Shown: positions 1 to 11,929, counted from the first letter of the stretch. The stretch: 64,000 nt of DNA from Adiantum capillus-veneris (GCA_014529385.2 CM043950.1:157307545-157371544), one strand, 5' to 3'. Notes: generated by a model from the letters alone, not told the origin. Made by a program: numbers and translations.

Positions 1-416
1 TCTATAACTATCAGCAAACAAACCCTTGAGTACTTTATTAATATTTTCCATGCTAGTAAGTACTCCAACAATACACGTATCCCAAAGGTACCTTTTTCCA
101 CTGGGTTTTTTTCCTTTGGTCATCCAGGTATTAGACCCTAATTTAGAACCTCATCATTCTACTTCCTTTGTACATACTTTTAATAAATAAACAAAAGCCT
201 CCTCATTATGCCATTACAACAGACAAATGCAACATCATCTCTCACAAAAGACATATTCGAACCAATGAAGATGCTGCAACACATTGAACCTCATCAACAA
301 ATTCAATGACAAATGAAGACGATCAGCCCATCAACAACCAATCAAAACCTTCCACAGCCTCCACGAACACTTTTCAAGAGTGCCCAAGGACAGGCACTAA
401 AATCGAAAGGGGAAAA
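1..416 (+). mobile_element. 3' internal tail of an LTR retrotransposon ending in a polypurine tract
   Basis: No open frame is recognisable. The stretch ends at 402-416 in a purine-rich run (ATCGAAAGGGGAAAA) immediately followed by TGTTAACTAAG at 417. A polypurine tract abutting a TG start is the usual boundary between the internal region and the 3' LTR. I infer that 1-416 is the untranslated end of a plus-strand LTR element whose coding part lies off the window. The family cannot be told. Confidence 0.4.
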
Positions 417-2450
417 TGTTAACTAAGTCAATGTCAGTTTTAACAGAAGCTGCTAAAGGCCTAAGCCTTACGGATGCACATTTAGGATGAATACAAAGAA
501 GCAGTAAAGATTGGAGTTACACATTTTTCACATTTTTCCAAAGTGATCATGTATTGTAAATTCTCGATTTATTTCAATCCATTGTAATATGTTAATGTGT
601 TACGAGCTCAATGGGAGTTCCAAGCTATAAAGAACAGGTCTGTTAGTGTGCCTAGGCTGCAGATTCTGTAAGTGGTGGAGCCTTAAAAGCTTTGGACGCT
701 CGGACATTGCATATTTTTAGCCTAGGTATATATAATAGTGTGAAAGAAATTAGGGTTCTCTTTCACTATGCCTCTCTCATGCTTCTTGTGATTGTCTATG
801 ATGCTTTGATTAGCTAGATCTTAACTAATTAGTGGTTAATCCCGCTCTAATCTTGTGTGATTGCCCTCTTTTTGTGTTTCCATGATTAGCTCACTAATCG
901 TGTGTGTTTCCATGCCTAACCGGGTAGCTTATACACATTTTTCAGATTTTTCCAAAATGGTCACGTATTGTAAATTTCCGATTTATTTCAAGCCATTGTA
1001 ATATGTTTATGTGTTACGGGCTCAATGGGAGATGTAAAGAACAAGTCAGTTAGTGTGCCTAAGCTGCAAATTTAGTAAGTGGTGGAGCCCTAAAGGCCTT
1101 GGGCACCCGAACATTGCATATTTCTACCATAGGTATATCAGGCAGGGTGTAAAAGAAATTAGGGTTCTCATGTCATTTATTGAGAGTACTCTTTAGTGAG
1201 AGCTCTTGAGATGTGTGGCTATGGAGTCCTTGAGCTTCTCCTTGCTCATGTGACTTGATTAACGCTCATCAATGCTTAATTCTCTTTCACCATGTCTCTC
1301 TCATGCTTCTTGTGATTGCCTATGATGCTTTAATTAGCTAGATCTTAACTAATTAGTGGTTAATCCCGCTCTAATCTTGTGTGATTGTCCTCTTTTGCTT
1401 GTGTGTGCATGTAGTTTTCATTGGAGTGTGGTGCTCGATAGATCTATGTGTGTGTGCTTGCGATTAGTATGTTGCATGATTAGATTAGTGTTGTGTGCGT
1501 CTTGCAATCGTTAGTGTGTGTGATTGGATTGATGGGAGGTGAAGGAAAGTGGATGTGGAGATTGCCCATCATTGTGGCTTTGCTCCTCCACAGACCGAGA
1601 AGTTCACCTCATAGAGTCAACCATTCATGTTGCCATGATTCGCTCACTAATCGTGTGAGTGTTTCCATACCTAGCTGGGTAGCTCATACACATTTTTCAC
1701 GTTTCCCCAAAATGGTCACGTATTGTAAATTCCCGATATATTTCAAGCCATTGTAATATGTTAATGTGTTACGGGCTCATTGGGAGTTTGAAGCTGTAAA
1801 GAACAGGTCAGTTAGTGTGCCTAGGTTGCACATTCAGTAAGTGGTGGAGCCCTAAAGACCTTGGGCGCCCGAACATTGCATATTTTTACCCTAGGTATAT
1901 AAGGCAATGTGTAAAAGAAATTAGGGTTCTCAAGCTCATTTGTTGAGAGCACTCTTTGGTGAGAGCTCTTGAGGTATGTGGCTATGGAGTCCTTGAGCTT
2001 CTCTTTGCTCATGTGACTTGATTAACACTAAGCAATGCTTAATTCTCTTTCACTATGCCTCTCTCATGCTTCTTGTGATTTCCTATGATGCTTTGATTAG
2101 CTACATCTTAACTAATTAGTAATTAATCCTGCTCTAATCTTGTGTGATTTCTCTCTTTTGCTTGTGTGTGCATGTAGGTTTGATTGGAGTGTGGTGCTCG
2201 ATAGATCTATGTGCGTGTGCTTGCAACTAGTGTGTTGCATGATAGAATTAGTGTTGTGTGCGTCTTGCAATCGTTAGTGTGTGTGATTGGTTTGATGGGA
2301 GGTGAAGGAAAGTGGATGTGGAGATTGCCCATCATTGTGTCTTAGCTCCTCCATAGGCCGAGAAGCTCATCTCATAGAGTCAACCATTCGTGTTGCCATG
2401 ATTAGCTCACTAATTGTGTGAGTGTTTCCATGCTCTACCTGGGTAGCTCA
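417..2450 (+). repeat. LTR-like sequence with three tandem copies of a roughly 0.4-0.76 kb unit
   Basis: Three direct copies begin near 517, 932 and 1688, each opening with ACACATTTTTCA followed by a shared stretch (CACGTATTGTAAATT, GTGTTACGGGCTCA, AAGTGGTGGAGCCC). Each contains a TATA-like TATATAA or TATATA and the phrase AAATTAGGGTTCTC, and each ends in a version of GGGTAGCT. Copies two and three are about 756 and 763 bp. Copy one is about 415 bp and lacks a middle block. Promoter-like content and the upstream polypurine tract suggest LTR DNA, expanded by unequal exchange or slippage. The short ORFs inside are not conserved as proteins and are ignored. Confidence 0.6.
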
Positions 2451-2454
2451 TCCC

Positions 2455-3590
2455 TCCGGATTCATAATTTTGTTGGTCATTGGAGCTATGCAACGATGGA
2501 ACCCCCCAACAATGGGTGTCTCCAATAGTTATTGTGCCAAAAAAGAACGGGAAACTCAGAGTGTGCGTAGATCTCAAGAAGGTCAATGCCACCACTAGGA
2601 GAGACCATTACCCCTTACCATATTCGGAACATGTGCTTGAAAGAGTAGCAGGAAAGGAAGTTTATAGCTTTTTAGATGGGTACTCTGGCTACAATCAAAT
2701 GACAATTGCACTAGAGAACCAAGTTAAAACTGCTTTCATAACCAAATTTGGAGTGTTCGCATTTTGTGTTATGGCTTTTGGCTTAACCAATGCCCCTGCT
2801 ACCTTCCAAAGATTGATAAAGACTGCTTTTAAAGAATATTTGAGGGAGTTTTGCAAAGATTTCTTAGATGACCTTTGTGTTTATTCCGCTTGAAAAGAAC
2901 ATCTATCGTGTTTACAAAAAGTGTTTGAAAAGTGCAGATTGTATCACATCTCATTAAACCCTTTCAACTGCCAATTTTGGGTTAAACATGGAGTCATTTT
3001 AGGGCATATATTGTCCAAAAATGGAATTTCCACATATGAGAGCAAAATTAAAGCCATTTCCAATTTGCCACCACCTACAAACTATAAAGGAGTTAAAAGG
3101 TTCATGGGCCACGTTGGTTATTACCCACAATTTATTTTAAACTTTGTCGAGATAGCTCGCCCATTGTACAAGCTTCTTATTGAGTTCCATGGACTGCAGA
3201 CTGTGACCATGCTTATGAGTTATTAAAAAAGACCTTAACAAGTGCTCCCATTCTATGAGTGCTCGATTGGAATGTAATTTTCCATGTGTATATTGATGCA
3301 TCGAACTTTGCTATTGGGTGTGTTCTAGCTCAATCAGGAGAGCATAAATTGGACTACCCCATTAGCTTTGCAAGTCGTCAATTAAATGATGCTGAGAGAA
3401 ACTACACATGTAGTTCTTCTACAGAAACACAAGCTTCTTCACAACCTCCACCTACCATTGTAAATATCCATACAAACAAGAAAGAATTTGCACCTCCCGT
3501 TGTAAGTTCACCACGTACAACAATGTTGCAAGTAAAAGCATGGAACAATACCTTACCACCCTTGTAACTAGATGAAACGCCTAGGGTGGT
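2455..3590 (+). pseudogene. Ty3/gypsy pol remnant (reverse transcriptase to RNase H)
   Basis: Three open pieces in register with the gypsy family order. Positions 2480-2893 hold RT motifs [29 protein letters not shown] and the catalytic FLDD box. 2921-3226 hold the RT thumb or connection (VILGHILSKNGI). 3259-3567 hold an RNase H start (YIDASNFAIGCVLAQSG, SFASRQLNDAERNY). A stop separates pieces one and two (2890-2892), and other stops follow. After RNDAERNY-like sequence near 3410 the homology stops abruptly, so the remaining RNase H and the whole integrase are deleted. No gag or protease is present upstream; the 5' side meets the repeat block. It cannot encode a working polyprotein. Confidence 0.85.
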
Positions 3591-3690
3591 CAAAAACTAT
3601 TGGTCAAAGTCTTTACCCATAACAACTTGGAACAATTGGTTTCAAAAGGTGACGACATTGTTCCAAAAGGTGTGATCTAGAAGGAGGGAG

Positions 3691-3949
3691 TGTTTGCTGA
3701 CATCCATCATTCACTTGCTTCCCTCTTAACCTTCCTCCCTGACCTCTCAATCTCCCAATATTAGGGAATGTATATATATAGCCCTATACTCAAGAAAACA
3801 AATATTAAAAATTAAAAGAGCAAGAGCCACCAAACAAAATCTGAAAACCTAAAAATTGTAGTACATGACCCAAAAATCATAATAACACATTATGCACAAG
3901 GACACGACCTTTTGACATGACCCTTATAATATTTTCACACTAACCAACA
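3691..3949 (+). repeat. Candidate short 3' LTR of the preceding gypsy remnant
   Basis: A purine run AGAAGGAGGGAG (about 3679-3690) directly precedes TGTTTGCTGAC, and the stretch closes with CCAACA at 3949, giving TGTT/AACA-type inverted termini. A TATATATATA box lies at about 3769. There is no second copy in the window to confirm the ends, so both limits are inferred from the polypurine tract and terminal dinucleotides only. Confidence 0.4.
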
Positions 3950-4898
3950 TCTATTTGTGTGTACATATATGGCTAGTACACTAGAGTCATCCACTCCTAC
4001 CTTGGGTGAGAGGTATCCTCTTTACTTTTCACAAGTGTTTCACATAGTCTGCTTGCCTGTGAATGGGATTTGGTAGATACTAGCATGTGAGAGAAATTTG
4101 AGAAATTAGAATGGCTAATATTTCTCTTGACCACGAATGATCCCTACTTAGTAGAGAATGTCTCTCTGATTGCACAAGCTTACCCTTTTGACCAAGATGA
4201 CTATACACGCTTAGTGACATTCCTAGTGAACGATGTGCATCTAATGTGATGAGGAAGATTTACATGATAACACGGATGGCACTTATGGTCTCAGGGATGA
4301 TGACTTTATTTTTTTTTACGATGACGAGGATAGGGGTTTAGACTTAGGGCTACCCGTTCATCTCTACAATGTCCTGTTTCCTTGACCCTCTGGGGGGTTT
4401 AGACTTAGGGCTACCCGTCCATCTCTACAATATCATGTTTCCTTAACCCTCGAGGGGGGTGGAAATAATTAGGTTAGGGCTCTTTATGTTATTTTGATTG
4501 TGTTCAATAAAGGTTGGTGCCTCTTCCCACTGATGTGCCTCCTAGGGGTATTCCTTGTGTTTTCTAGTGTGTACAAGAATGCGTTGTAGTAATTGCAATT
4601 TTTAACTTCATGGAATCTTTGTCTTGCTCACTCTTCAAATCAAGCGCGATCATCAACCCGAACACGTGTTTCTTTCCCATTATCATTGCCTCTTGTATTT
4701 TTAGCATCCATGTTTTTCTACTTTAACTGTGATTGGTAGCATAATATTTAACACATTTGCTTAAAAATAAACATTAAATTCAATATAATTTTATGTCATA
4801 GTCCCTTGTCTAAGTTTATGAGTCAAGCAGTCTGACTAAGCTAGTTTGACCAAGATAGGCGTTAGAGATCTTCTCTTAATACCATGGGAAATGTCTTC
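3950..4898. other. Non-coding stretch with one 61-bp tandem duplication
   Basis: No gene or element ends are recognised. The only structure seen is a direct duplication: 4333-4393 and 4394-4454 both start GGGGTTTAGACTTAGGGCTA and differ at a few positions. A T-rich run sits at about 4309-4317. The rest is AT-rich unique-looking sequence. Confidence 0.6.
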
Positions 4899-5289
4899 TG
4901 AAGTGTGCGTGCGAGAGTGTGTGTGAGTGTGTGCAGCAATGGAGAAGAGAGAAGAAGAGGAGACCTTGTGTTTGCAGGGGCTAAAACTCACTCTCTACAT
5001 GTGAGCCCCCTTATTCTATTATGTACATAATGAATAAGTATAGTGGACGTGCACCTGGCCTAACCGGCCACATGGGGCTTTACCCCAACAACCTCCCACG
5101 TAAAGGCCAATGTGGTCGTGAGAGAGAAAAGAAAACCATACAAAACCTGTACAAGGCCATCACAAGTATGACCTCAGCCAACGCCCACTGGCTCACTGAA
5201 TCTGTGTGCATCCAGCTCTAATCCTAGAGAAAGTATAGAGCGATCGACACCATACTCCTCACCAAATCCGCACACATCCTGCACGTATC

Positions 5290-5592
5290 TCACCATACGC
5301 TGCAAAGTGCCCCTATGATCAAGGCCAACGTCAATCTCACTGCACGATTGACTGCTCCCACTGCAAATGCACCTACCGCAAATGCAATCTCGGGTCTCAA
5401 GATGAGTATCCCGTACATGAGACTCCCGAATGCAGATGCAGTCCTAGCAATATCTGCCAATCTAACCATCTCAGTCACATCTGCCAATCTAACCATCTCA
5501 ATCAAATCTGGCTCAAAACTCCAGTCACGGAAATCACTCTGACACCCAAACTCCGATCCCTGGAATCCATCCTCATGTCCATCGCATGTCAC
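5290..5592 (-). pseudogene. Copia RT/RNase H linker remnant
   Basis: The minus frame contains GSLMYGILILRPEIAFAVG, a clear relative of the copia segment just after the RT domain (GSLMY...RPDIA.AVG). The surrounding sequence is degenerate with short duplications (EMVRLAD occurs twice, FAVGA twice). No RT catalytic box and no complete RNase H are present. It is the last recognisable pol piece before the 3' LTR. Confidence 0.65.
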
Positions 5593-5696
5593 ATGCGCAC
5601 CAAGGCATTTGTTAGTCCTGAACCCTGTGTGGCAAGAGCAATACCTATCTCTAACTCACATGCATCAGCCTCTGGCCTAAGCATATCTATGAATGA

Positions 5697-5945
5697 CTAA
5701 ATCACGACTGAATCCTCAGCACTCAAGCCATCCATATTTGTCATTGTATCCACGAATGACATGCCTTGCTGCACAGCTGTTTGCACAACTGTCTCAACAT
5801 ACTCACAAACTAGAGCATCATGCAACCTATCCGCAAATGAGACATGCCTCATCTCTCTGCATGGCCGTGTACTCACAAAGACTGTGTCGTCTCGTACATG
5901 ACGTACTTGCATCTCATGAATCATGCCAACACTAGCACCTCTCAC
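5697..5945 (-). pseudogene. Probable copia pol remnant, RNase H or linker part
   Basis: An 82-codon minus-strand frame lies between the two recognisable copia pieces and in the same orientation. It contains the phrase SFADRLHDALVCEYVETVVQ, but I cannot match a catalytic motif. Its assignment rests mainly on position inside the LTR-bounded element. It may be an alternative frame of decayed coding sequence. Confidence 0.3.
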
Positions 5946-6068
5946 TATGACTAGCTATCCACAATGCAATCTAAAACTGTGCTCATCCAGCACAACCTGG
6001 CATCCGCTGTCTCGTAAGTGACTCACAGAGATCAAGCTTTGTGTCAAACCTGGCACATGGCGTACATC

Positions 6069-6801
6069 TCACAACACGTACGATGTACCACTCGGCAACA
6101 ATAGTCTGACATCTTCTGCACCAACTATGTCATGCACTGAATGATCAGCTAGACACACACGTCCAAGCATACCACTAGCATATATGCTAAACCACTCATG
6201 ACTCGACGTGACGTGAAATCTAGCACTCACATCTATTATCCAATGCGAAGGTAATGTGTCGTCAAAAACCGACATAAGAAAGTAAAGAGAACATGGAAGC
6301 AAAGTTGACACTCTGTCATGCGTATCTACATATGCTACATCTGCTCCCACATCATCCAAAGTGATAGCATCCCTCTTGTGCTGTCTCATCTGCCAAAAAC
6401 AACGCCTACGTACTTGCCTTGTATGACCACAATGCCAACACACAACATCTCTATGTCTGCAAGATTGTCCTTTGACTGTAGACGTCTCTCTAGACTCATT
6501 TGTGCCAAAATTATTGCACAATCTTTGCCATAACTCTCTAGCTGTACATGCATCCAAACCAATGCAATAGACAGACTCACCAAGGTGTAACATGATCGTC
6601 AAACGTGCAAGCTCATCCAAGTCGTCCCACTCATCATCAATCATAGACTCTGGCCTAGCATCCATGTCCTGTAGTGGCAACGCTTGGCCCAACTAAGTCA
6701 ATGCATCATGCATACCTGCTTTCCAATGCTCAAAGTTTGAACCATCAAACTTTGTATGGAAAAGCACAAAACCTGACAATGATGTATATGCCAAATCCAT
6801 G
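6069..6801 (-). pseudogene. Copia gag with nucleocapsid knuckle and protease start
   Basis: The minus frame starts with ATG at about 6801 and reads FDGSNFEHWKAGMHDALT, typical of the copia gag N-terminus. After an in-frame TAG (about 6694) it continues to 6069 with a gag core (ARLTIMLHLGESVY, TARELWQRLCNNFGT), a knuckle CWHCGHTRQVRRRC, and a protease-like SHWIIDVSARFHVTS. In the knuckle the histidine of CX2CX4HX4C is replaced by glutamine. In the protease the usual D-S-G-A is D-V-S-A. Both changes suggest loss of function. Integrase sequence that should follow is missing. Confidence 0.75.
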
Positions 6802-8011
6802 GTGATAACCTGTGACAAGACCAAGCACAAGTCGATCAACTGACAATAGCCAAAGCCTGGCTAACTCATACACCAAGTACTGTCAAAATACAACATAGGC
6901 TGGCATAAGCTATCTAAGAGAAGTATCAACAAATATGGCGGTCAATGTAACAAACAAGTGAGAAAAATCCTCAAATGATGCCAAAACACCCGCTCTAATC
7001 CAAGAGCACGATGTGATAATCGATGAAACTAGCATCAACAATCTCCCTCCTGAAGAGATCCTGTAATCCGAAACACAAAGTGCATCAACCGTACTCTATA
7101 AGCGAGGCATATACTAGCATAAACTTGGATACAAACCAACCAAAATATGGCCCAAATCAATGCTCAAAATAGTTGAAAATCAGCCCACATATTCCATTGC
7201 AAGGCCAAGAATACCATCCACTGAAAAGTGCACATCATGTGCATCCACATGGCAATGTAAACGAGCATGAAGCATGTACCAAATGTGTAGCAAATGAGCA
7301 TCCAAATCAGCTAAAAATTCAGCTCACAATTATGCCAGAAATGCTTGCAAAACTCTCTGCAAATTTGTGCACCACAGTTTTTGAAATCTACTCATTCGCA
7401 TAAATCAATGCACATAACCTGTGATGAAGCCACTCTCGAACCTGAGAGTCCACAAGAATGCATATATCCACAAAGTGTTCTCAACATTTGTGCATAAATT
7501 TGTTGAAAATCTCAACCCACACTCTCTTCACTGAGAGCAAAACATCAATGCGCAAAACAAGAGAATGACAAAGCTCAATCCGAGCTCCCGCAAATCACCA
7601 CAATATGCATACATAATCTTTAACTTTTCGAATACCCTGCAGCCTGTCAGCCCATACCTTCAAAACCATTTAGAATTTGCAGAAACTTCCTTCTGCAAAG
7701 TTGTAGACCATGCAAAAATAGCTGGGAGTACCCGAAAAGGACCTGAAATGTGTTTTTTTTCACAGGTCAAAATAGATCTATAAAAATATGCACCTGTGTG
7801 CAGGCAGTCTGAGTGACGTATCTCAAAATTGGTGAAGATTTTGAGAAAACTTTCTTCTGCAAAGTTGAAGAGGACAAAAAACTGGATGACGAGGACGTTT
7901 TGGTAGGCCAAAACAGATCTGCAAAAAACGTGATGCAATTTTTGTGGCTTCTCCACGTGCTTCCCCGCTGAGCTCCAATGGTGCTCCCAATCCCTGAGCT
8001 CTGATACCAGT
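6802..8011 (-). other. 5' leader of the copia element
   Basis: This region lies between the primer site near 7998-8009 and the gag ATG (minus orientation). It holds no convincing coding sequence; the several short ORFs on both strands do not resemble gag. A leader of 1.2 kb is long for copia and may contain decayed or captured DNA, but I recognise nothing in it. Confidence 0.5.
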
Positions 8012-8203
8012 TGAAGTGTGCGTGCGAAAGCGTGTGTGAGTGTGTGCAATGATGGAGAAGAGAGGAGAAGAGGAGACCTTGTGTTTGCAGGGGCTAAAAC
8101 TCACTCTCTACATGTGAGCCCCCTTATTCTATTATGTACATAATGAATAAGCATAGTGGGCGGACACCTGGCCTAACCGGCCACATGGGGCTTTACCCCA
8201 ACA

Positions 8204-9488
8204 GCTTCCTAATTGTCAATGGTTACTTTAGGTTCTTAATCTGATTTACGCAGCATTGTGTGCAATGTACTAGCACTTTCTAGTGGGCTTTATCTCTATT
8301 GACCTTTAGCTTAAGTATTATAAAGAGACTTTACTATTATGATGAGCCTTGGGAGGGTAACAGTGTCAATATGACCCCCCAAGGTTACAAAATTGAAATG
8401 CAATGAAAAAAAAAAGTGCCAAACATGTAAAATCTTAAGTTGGAAGAGAAATCCAAGCTTGAATTGGTACTTCATATACATGTATTGCCTATGGTACTGA
8501 GCCCTAGAGGTTCCCAATGTGGGTGATTTTCCTTGAAAAGAAAAAATCCCAAGGCATACAAAATAAGCACACACATCAAAAATTAAATCAATGTGAAAAA
8601 CACTTTGGGGGCTCAAACAAGGGAAAATATTTCACGCGATGATTTCATAAGCAATTCCCTTTATCGTAGCATAACTAAATGTCTTCTAGGTATAGCCTCT
8701 AGTCAACCCTCGTACATGAAATACTTTGCTCTCGCAATTAAACAGCTTAATTGACCAGAGAGAATTGAGAAGCTTGCCCAAGGTCTTTTAGGTATAGCCT
8801 CTAATCAGCCCTCGGACATGAAATACTTTGCTCTCACGATTACAGCTTAATTGACCAAAGAGAATTGAGAAGCTTTCCCATAGTATTAATAGTTGACCTC
8901 TAATACCTCTCGATCATTAAATGAGCAATCCCATACTTGTTTATTATTTGACCTTTACAAGTGCTTATGCGCTTGATTATATTACAGTTTAATGTTTACT
9001 GCTGGAAATTGTTTAATATTCTGTTACCAATCAATTTGTGTACCTACTCACTGCATATGCTTTATTATACCATTTTTGGTTGATTTTGCTGTGTTTGAAG
9101 AAAGCTCACGACTACAAACTCAGATGCTCTTCCACCTCGACGAACGGGCTTTATCTCACTAGCTTCCGAGGACAGAATCTACATCAGGAAGGAGGGCATG
9201 TTAACCCTTACGGACACCCTATCACCTTTGAAGGACGCCTTATCTCCTTACTTGAGTCATGGACCGGGCTTGTTAGTCCTATAGGTGTATAGGTGATCGC
9301 CGATGAGAGGTGCACCACTTATCTTATTTTTATAGTATTTTTGCAACGATCGGCAATTGTGGGCGCCCATGTGTGAATGGATCAGATTCTTATAAAAGGT
9401 CCATTTTGACCTAAAATCCTCATTCTTTGAGGTGCATGCTAAGAAGTGCTCTTGCTCTTCTTCTCCTTCGCGCGCGCGCGTGTGTGTG

Positions 9489-9528
<40 letters not shown>

Positions 9529-9880
9529 AGTTTGAGCATTGCGGCGGCATCGGCGGTTGAACATGGTGGCATCGACGGTGGCGAGGCGGTTGAGCGCGGC
9601 GGTGATGGCGGCTCCTTCCAACCACCTCGTTGTCGGTGGTGGCTCCTTATTCTTCGTGGCACAGGATCCTCACGACGGAAAGCATTGAGCGGTGAGTGAC
9701 ACACCATTGCCCCTTTGAGCTTGCTAGGGCAGTCTAGTTGTGTGCTTGCAGCCATTCATGGCTCGCACACAGTGTTTGGCAAGTTCATAGCCTCCAACAC
9801 GTGCAGTAAAGCACACACCATGTGCAATTCACACATCACATTCTCATAGATTCGAAACACCGCAAGCATAAACTCACTTG
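8204..9880. other. Non-coding stretch with a 102-bp tandem duplication and a (GA)n tract
   Basis: No gene is supported. Units at 8681-8782 and 8783-8880 are direct copies, both starting GTCTT(C/T)TAGGTATAGCCTCTA and ending near GAATTGAGAAGCTT. Positions 8874-8890 (TTTCCCATAGTATTAAT) nearly repeat in inverted form the bases just left of the copia insertion (4875-4891). A GC-rich patch with GCGCGCGCGC lies at 9470-9480, followed by TG and GA repeats. ORFs across 9257-9755 on both strands come from this simple repeat and its GC-rich flank. Confidence 0.6.
9492..9526. repeat. (GA)n microsatellite
   Basis: About 17 uninterrupted GA dinucleotides, preceded by (CG)n and (GT)n runs. This is the first of a series of GA tracts in the window, several of which sit at or inside mobile-element boundaries. 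Confidence 0.95.
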
Positions 9881-9884
9881 GCAC

Positions 9885-10945
9885 TTCCTTCTCCACCAAT
9901 TTTTATGTGGAATCGTATCAAAGGCTTTCTTAAACGCCTTCAATTGACTTTCCTTTATGCAAACACGAAGAGTGACAAGATGATCAATGGTGCTATGGCG
10001 TCGACAAAAACCCGCTTGTTCTTTTGAACGTTTGTCATTCTCTTCTCAATCGCTCAATTTCATCTCCATTATGCACCCAAACAACTTTGTCATAAGAGAG
10101 CCAATCATTATAGTATGGTAGTTGTTTACATTCTTTACATCCCCTCCTTTATGAAAAGGCTTGATACCATGTTGAAGTGCAAGGTTGAACATATCACACA
10201 TCCACTCATGTGTGAAATCTCCCATCCATTTAATCATCTCTGGCTTGATACCTTGAAGATCTCCCACTTTGCGAGTGGCCAAATTTTCGAGCTCACCGCA
10301 TACATCCTCAATAGTAAAAGAAGAGGGTATACATGTGAATGAACCATAAAATGGCATTTTTTCAGCATTTGGTTGCTCATATAGTTTCCTACAATGTGTG
10401 TACATATCCTTAAGACTCAAGTTACCAAAATTCTCAACCCCCTTGCCCCTCAAGTTTCTCCAAAATTTTGCACATGCACATGCCTTTTCTTGGACTTGAA
10501 AAAATTGTTAGTTTACTTCCCATCTTGTTCTCTTCTTTTGAATCAATGCCTTGTATATATGCAAATGACTTTAATAGTTATCTTTGTCCATAATTGCATC
10601 AAGCTTTATCAAGGACTTTTGAGCATCTTGACATTCTTTATCAAACTACCTTTTGTGTGATCTATCTTTGTTGATACCATGGAAATTCTTTATGGCAAAG
10701 CATTCTTCGGCACAAGAAAAAATAACTTTCTTGAAAGCTTCACATTTAGTTTCCAATGGTGCGTCATATTGAAGCTTTGTCATCCATAACTTCATTTCAA
10801 TGTACATTGGTGCCCGTTTGAAATCCATACATAGTGATAAATTCTCTTCCACTTTGGCTAAGATTATCATGCTTAGTTTCTTCTCCACATACAAGGTCAA
10901 TACATAAGTTCTGATGGTCTGATTTTGAGGGCCATTGGCCAAACA
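9885..10945 (-). pseudogene. Non-LTR (LINE) retrotransposon reverse-transcriptase remnant
   Basis: On the minus strand the order is: 10942-10646, a linker upstream of RT (residues such as FKKVIFSCAEECF); 10453-10046, RT entry motifs LATRKVGDLQGIKPEMIKWM and FHKGGDVKNVNNYHTIMIGSL, matching the LINE pattern (G..GPDGI..E.. and F.KGD....NYRPISL); then, in a shifted frame down to about 9885, QAGFCRRHSTIDHLVTLRV and AFDTIPH, matching QAGFR..RST.DHI and KAFDTV. The catalytic YxDD box would lie further left and is absent. There is at least one frame change. It is an internal fragment; no poly(A) tail or target duplication is visible. Confidence 0.8.
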
Positions 10946-10978
10946 TAAAACTCTTTATGCGATACATGATGGCTTCGC

Positions 10979-10980
<2 letters not shown>

Positions 10981-11032
<52 letters not shown>

Positions 11033-11184
11033 GAGGAGGATAGAGAGAGTAGAGAGAGGAGGATAGAGAGACTAGATGGAGTGAGGGAGGCTAAGGTGTA
11101 GATGCCTATATAAAGGCGGACATAGGGATAAAAAAATTATGTAGTCAAATTTCAATTTGCTGAGGAGCTTAAGTTGTTTGAGGT

Positions 11185-11241
<57 letters not shown>

Positions 11242-11337
11242 GCACGAGAGACAAAGAGAGGGATAGGGAGGGAGGGAGCAAGGGGGAGAGAGTGAGAGAA
11301 AGAGAGTGAGGGAGGGACGAAAAGAGACAAAGAGAGA

Positions 11338-11416
<79 letters not shown>

Positions 11417-11890
11417 GGTGAGTGAGGGATTATTGCTAAGAGAGAAAGGTTGGTAGGGAGAGATAGAGGGAGAGGAAGAGAGACCGAGAGGGAGATAGAG
11501 ATAGGGAAACGTAACAGGGAACAAAGAGATATAGACGGTGAGAATGGGAACAAGAAAGATAGATGAGATGGAGAGAAGGAGAGAGGGAGAGATAAAGAAA
11601 GAGTTGAGGGAGAGAAGAAGAGAGACAAATAGAGAAAAAAGAGAAGAGAGAGATAGAGAGTGTGAGAATTAAAGAAAGAATCGATAGATAGAGGGAGGGG
11701 GGGTGCAAGGGGAAGAAAATGGGAGAAAGAATGATAGAGAGGGAGGGAGGGGGTGAAGGGGGAGGGAGAGAAAGCAAGGGTGAGAAAGGGTGGAGGATCC
11801 ACATAACAAGGGAGAGAAGATTGTGGTAGATACAGAGAGGAGGGAGGGTTGTGGAGGGAGGGAGAGAAAACAATGGAGAGCAAGAGAGAC
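10981..11890. repeat. Microsatellite cluster: (GA)n, (TC)n, (TA)n, (GA)n and degenerate GA-rich DNA
   Basis: (GA)n runs at 10981-11029 and 11381-11413, (TC)n at about 11187-11239, and (TA)n at 11342-11380. From 11414 to about 11890 the plus strand is almost purely purine, as a decayed GAGA/GGGA array. Long Ser/Leu/Pro ORFs read on the minus strand through this block are products of the repeat and are not called as genes. The block starts just past the end of the LINE fragment. Confidence 0.95.
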
Positions 11891-11929
11891 AGTAAAAAAA
11901 AAGATAACAATTCCAGCTCTTTTTTTGCA

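Larger units (their letters stand above)
4899..8203 (-). mobile_element. Compact, decayed Ty1/copia element with 192-bp LTRs
   Basis: LTRs at 4899-5090 and 8012-8203 are both 192 bp and nearly identical, reading TG...CA. On the minus strand the 5' LTR is 8012-8203, followed inward by a tRNA-iMet-type primer site (TGGTATCAGAGC, on the plus strand GCTCTGATACCA near 7998-8009). The 3' LTR is 4899-5090, preceded on the minus strand by a purine tract GTGGGAGGT. Flanking pentamers TCTTC (4894-4898) and GCTTC (8204-8208) are a target duplication with one mismatch. The whole element is 3.3 kb against roughly 5 kb for a full copia element, so large parts of integrase and RT are missing. The high LTR similarity suggests it moved relatively recently despite its defects, presumably helped in trans. 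Confidence 0.88.

Noticed and set aside
9257-9755. Overlapping ORFs on both strands with Ser-Leu, Arg-Glu and Cys-rich runs
   Set aside because: They are translations of the (GA)n tract and its GC-rich flank. Both strands are open, there is no domain, and no splice context is seen.
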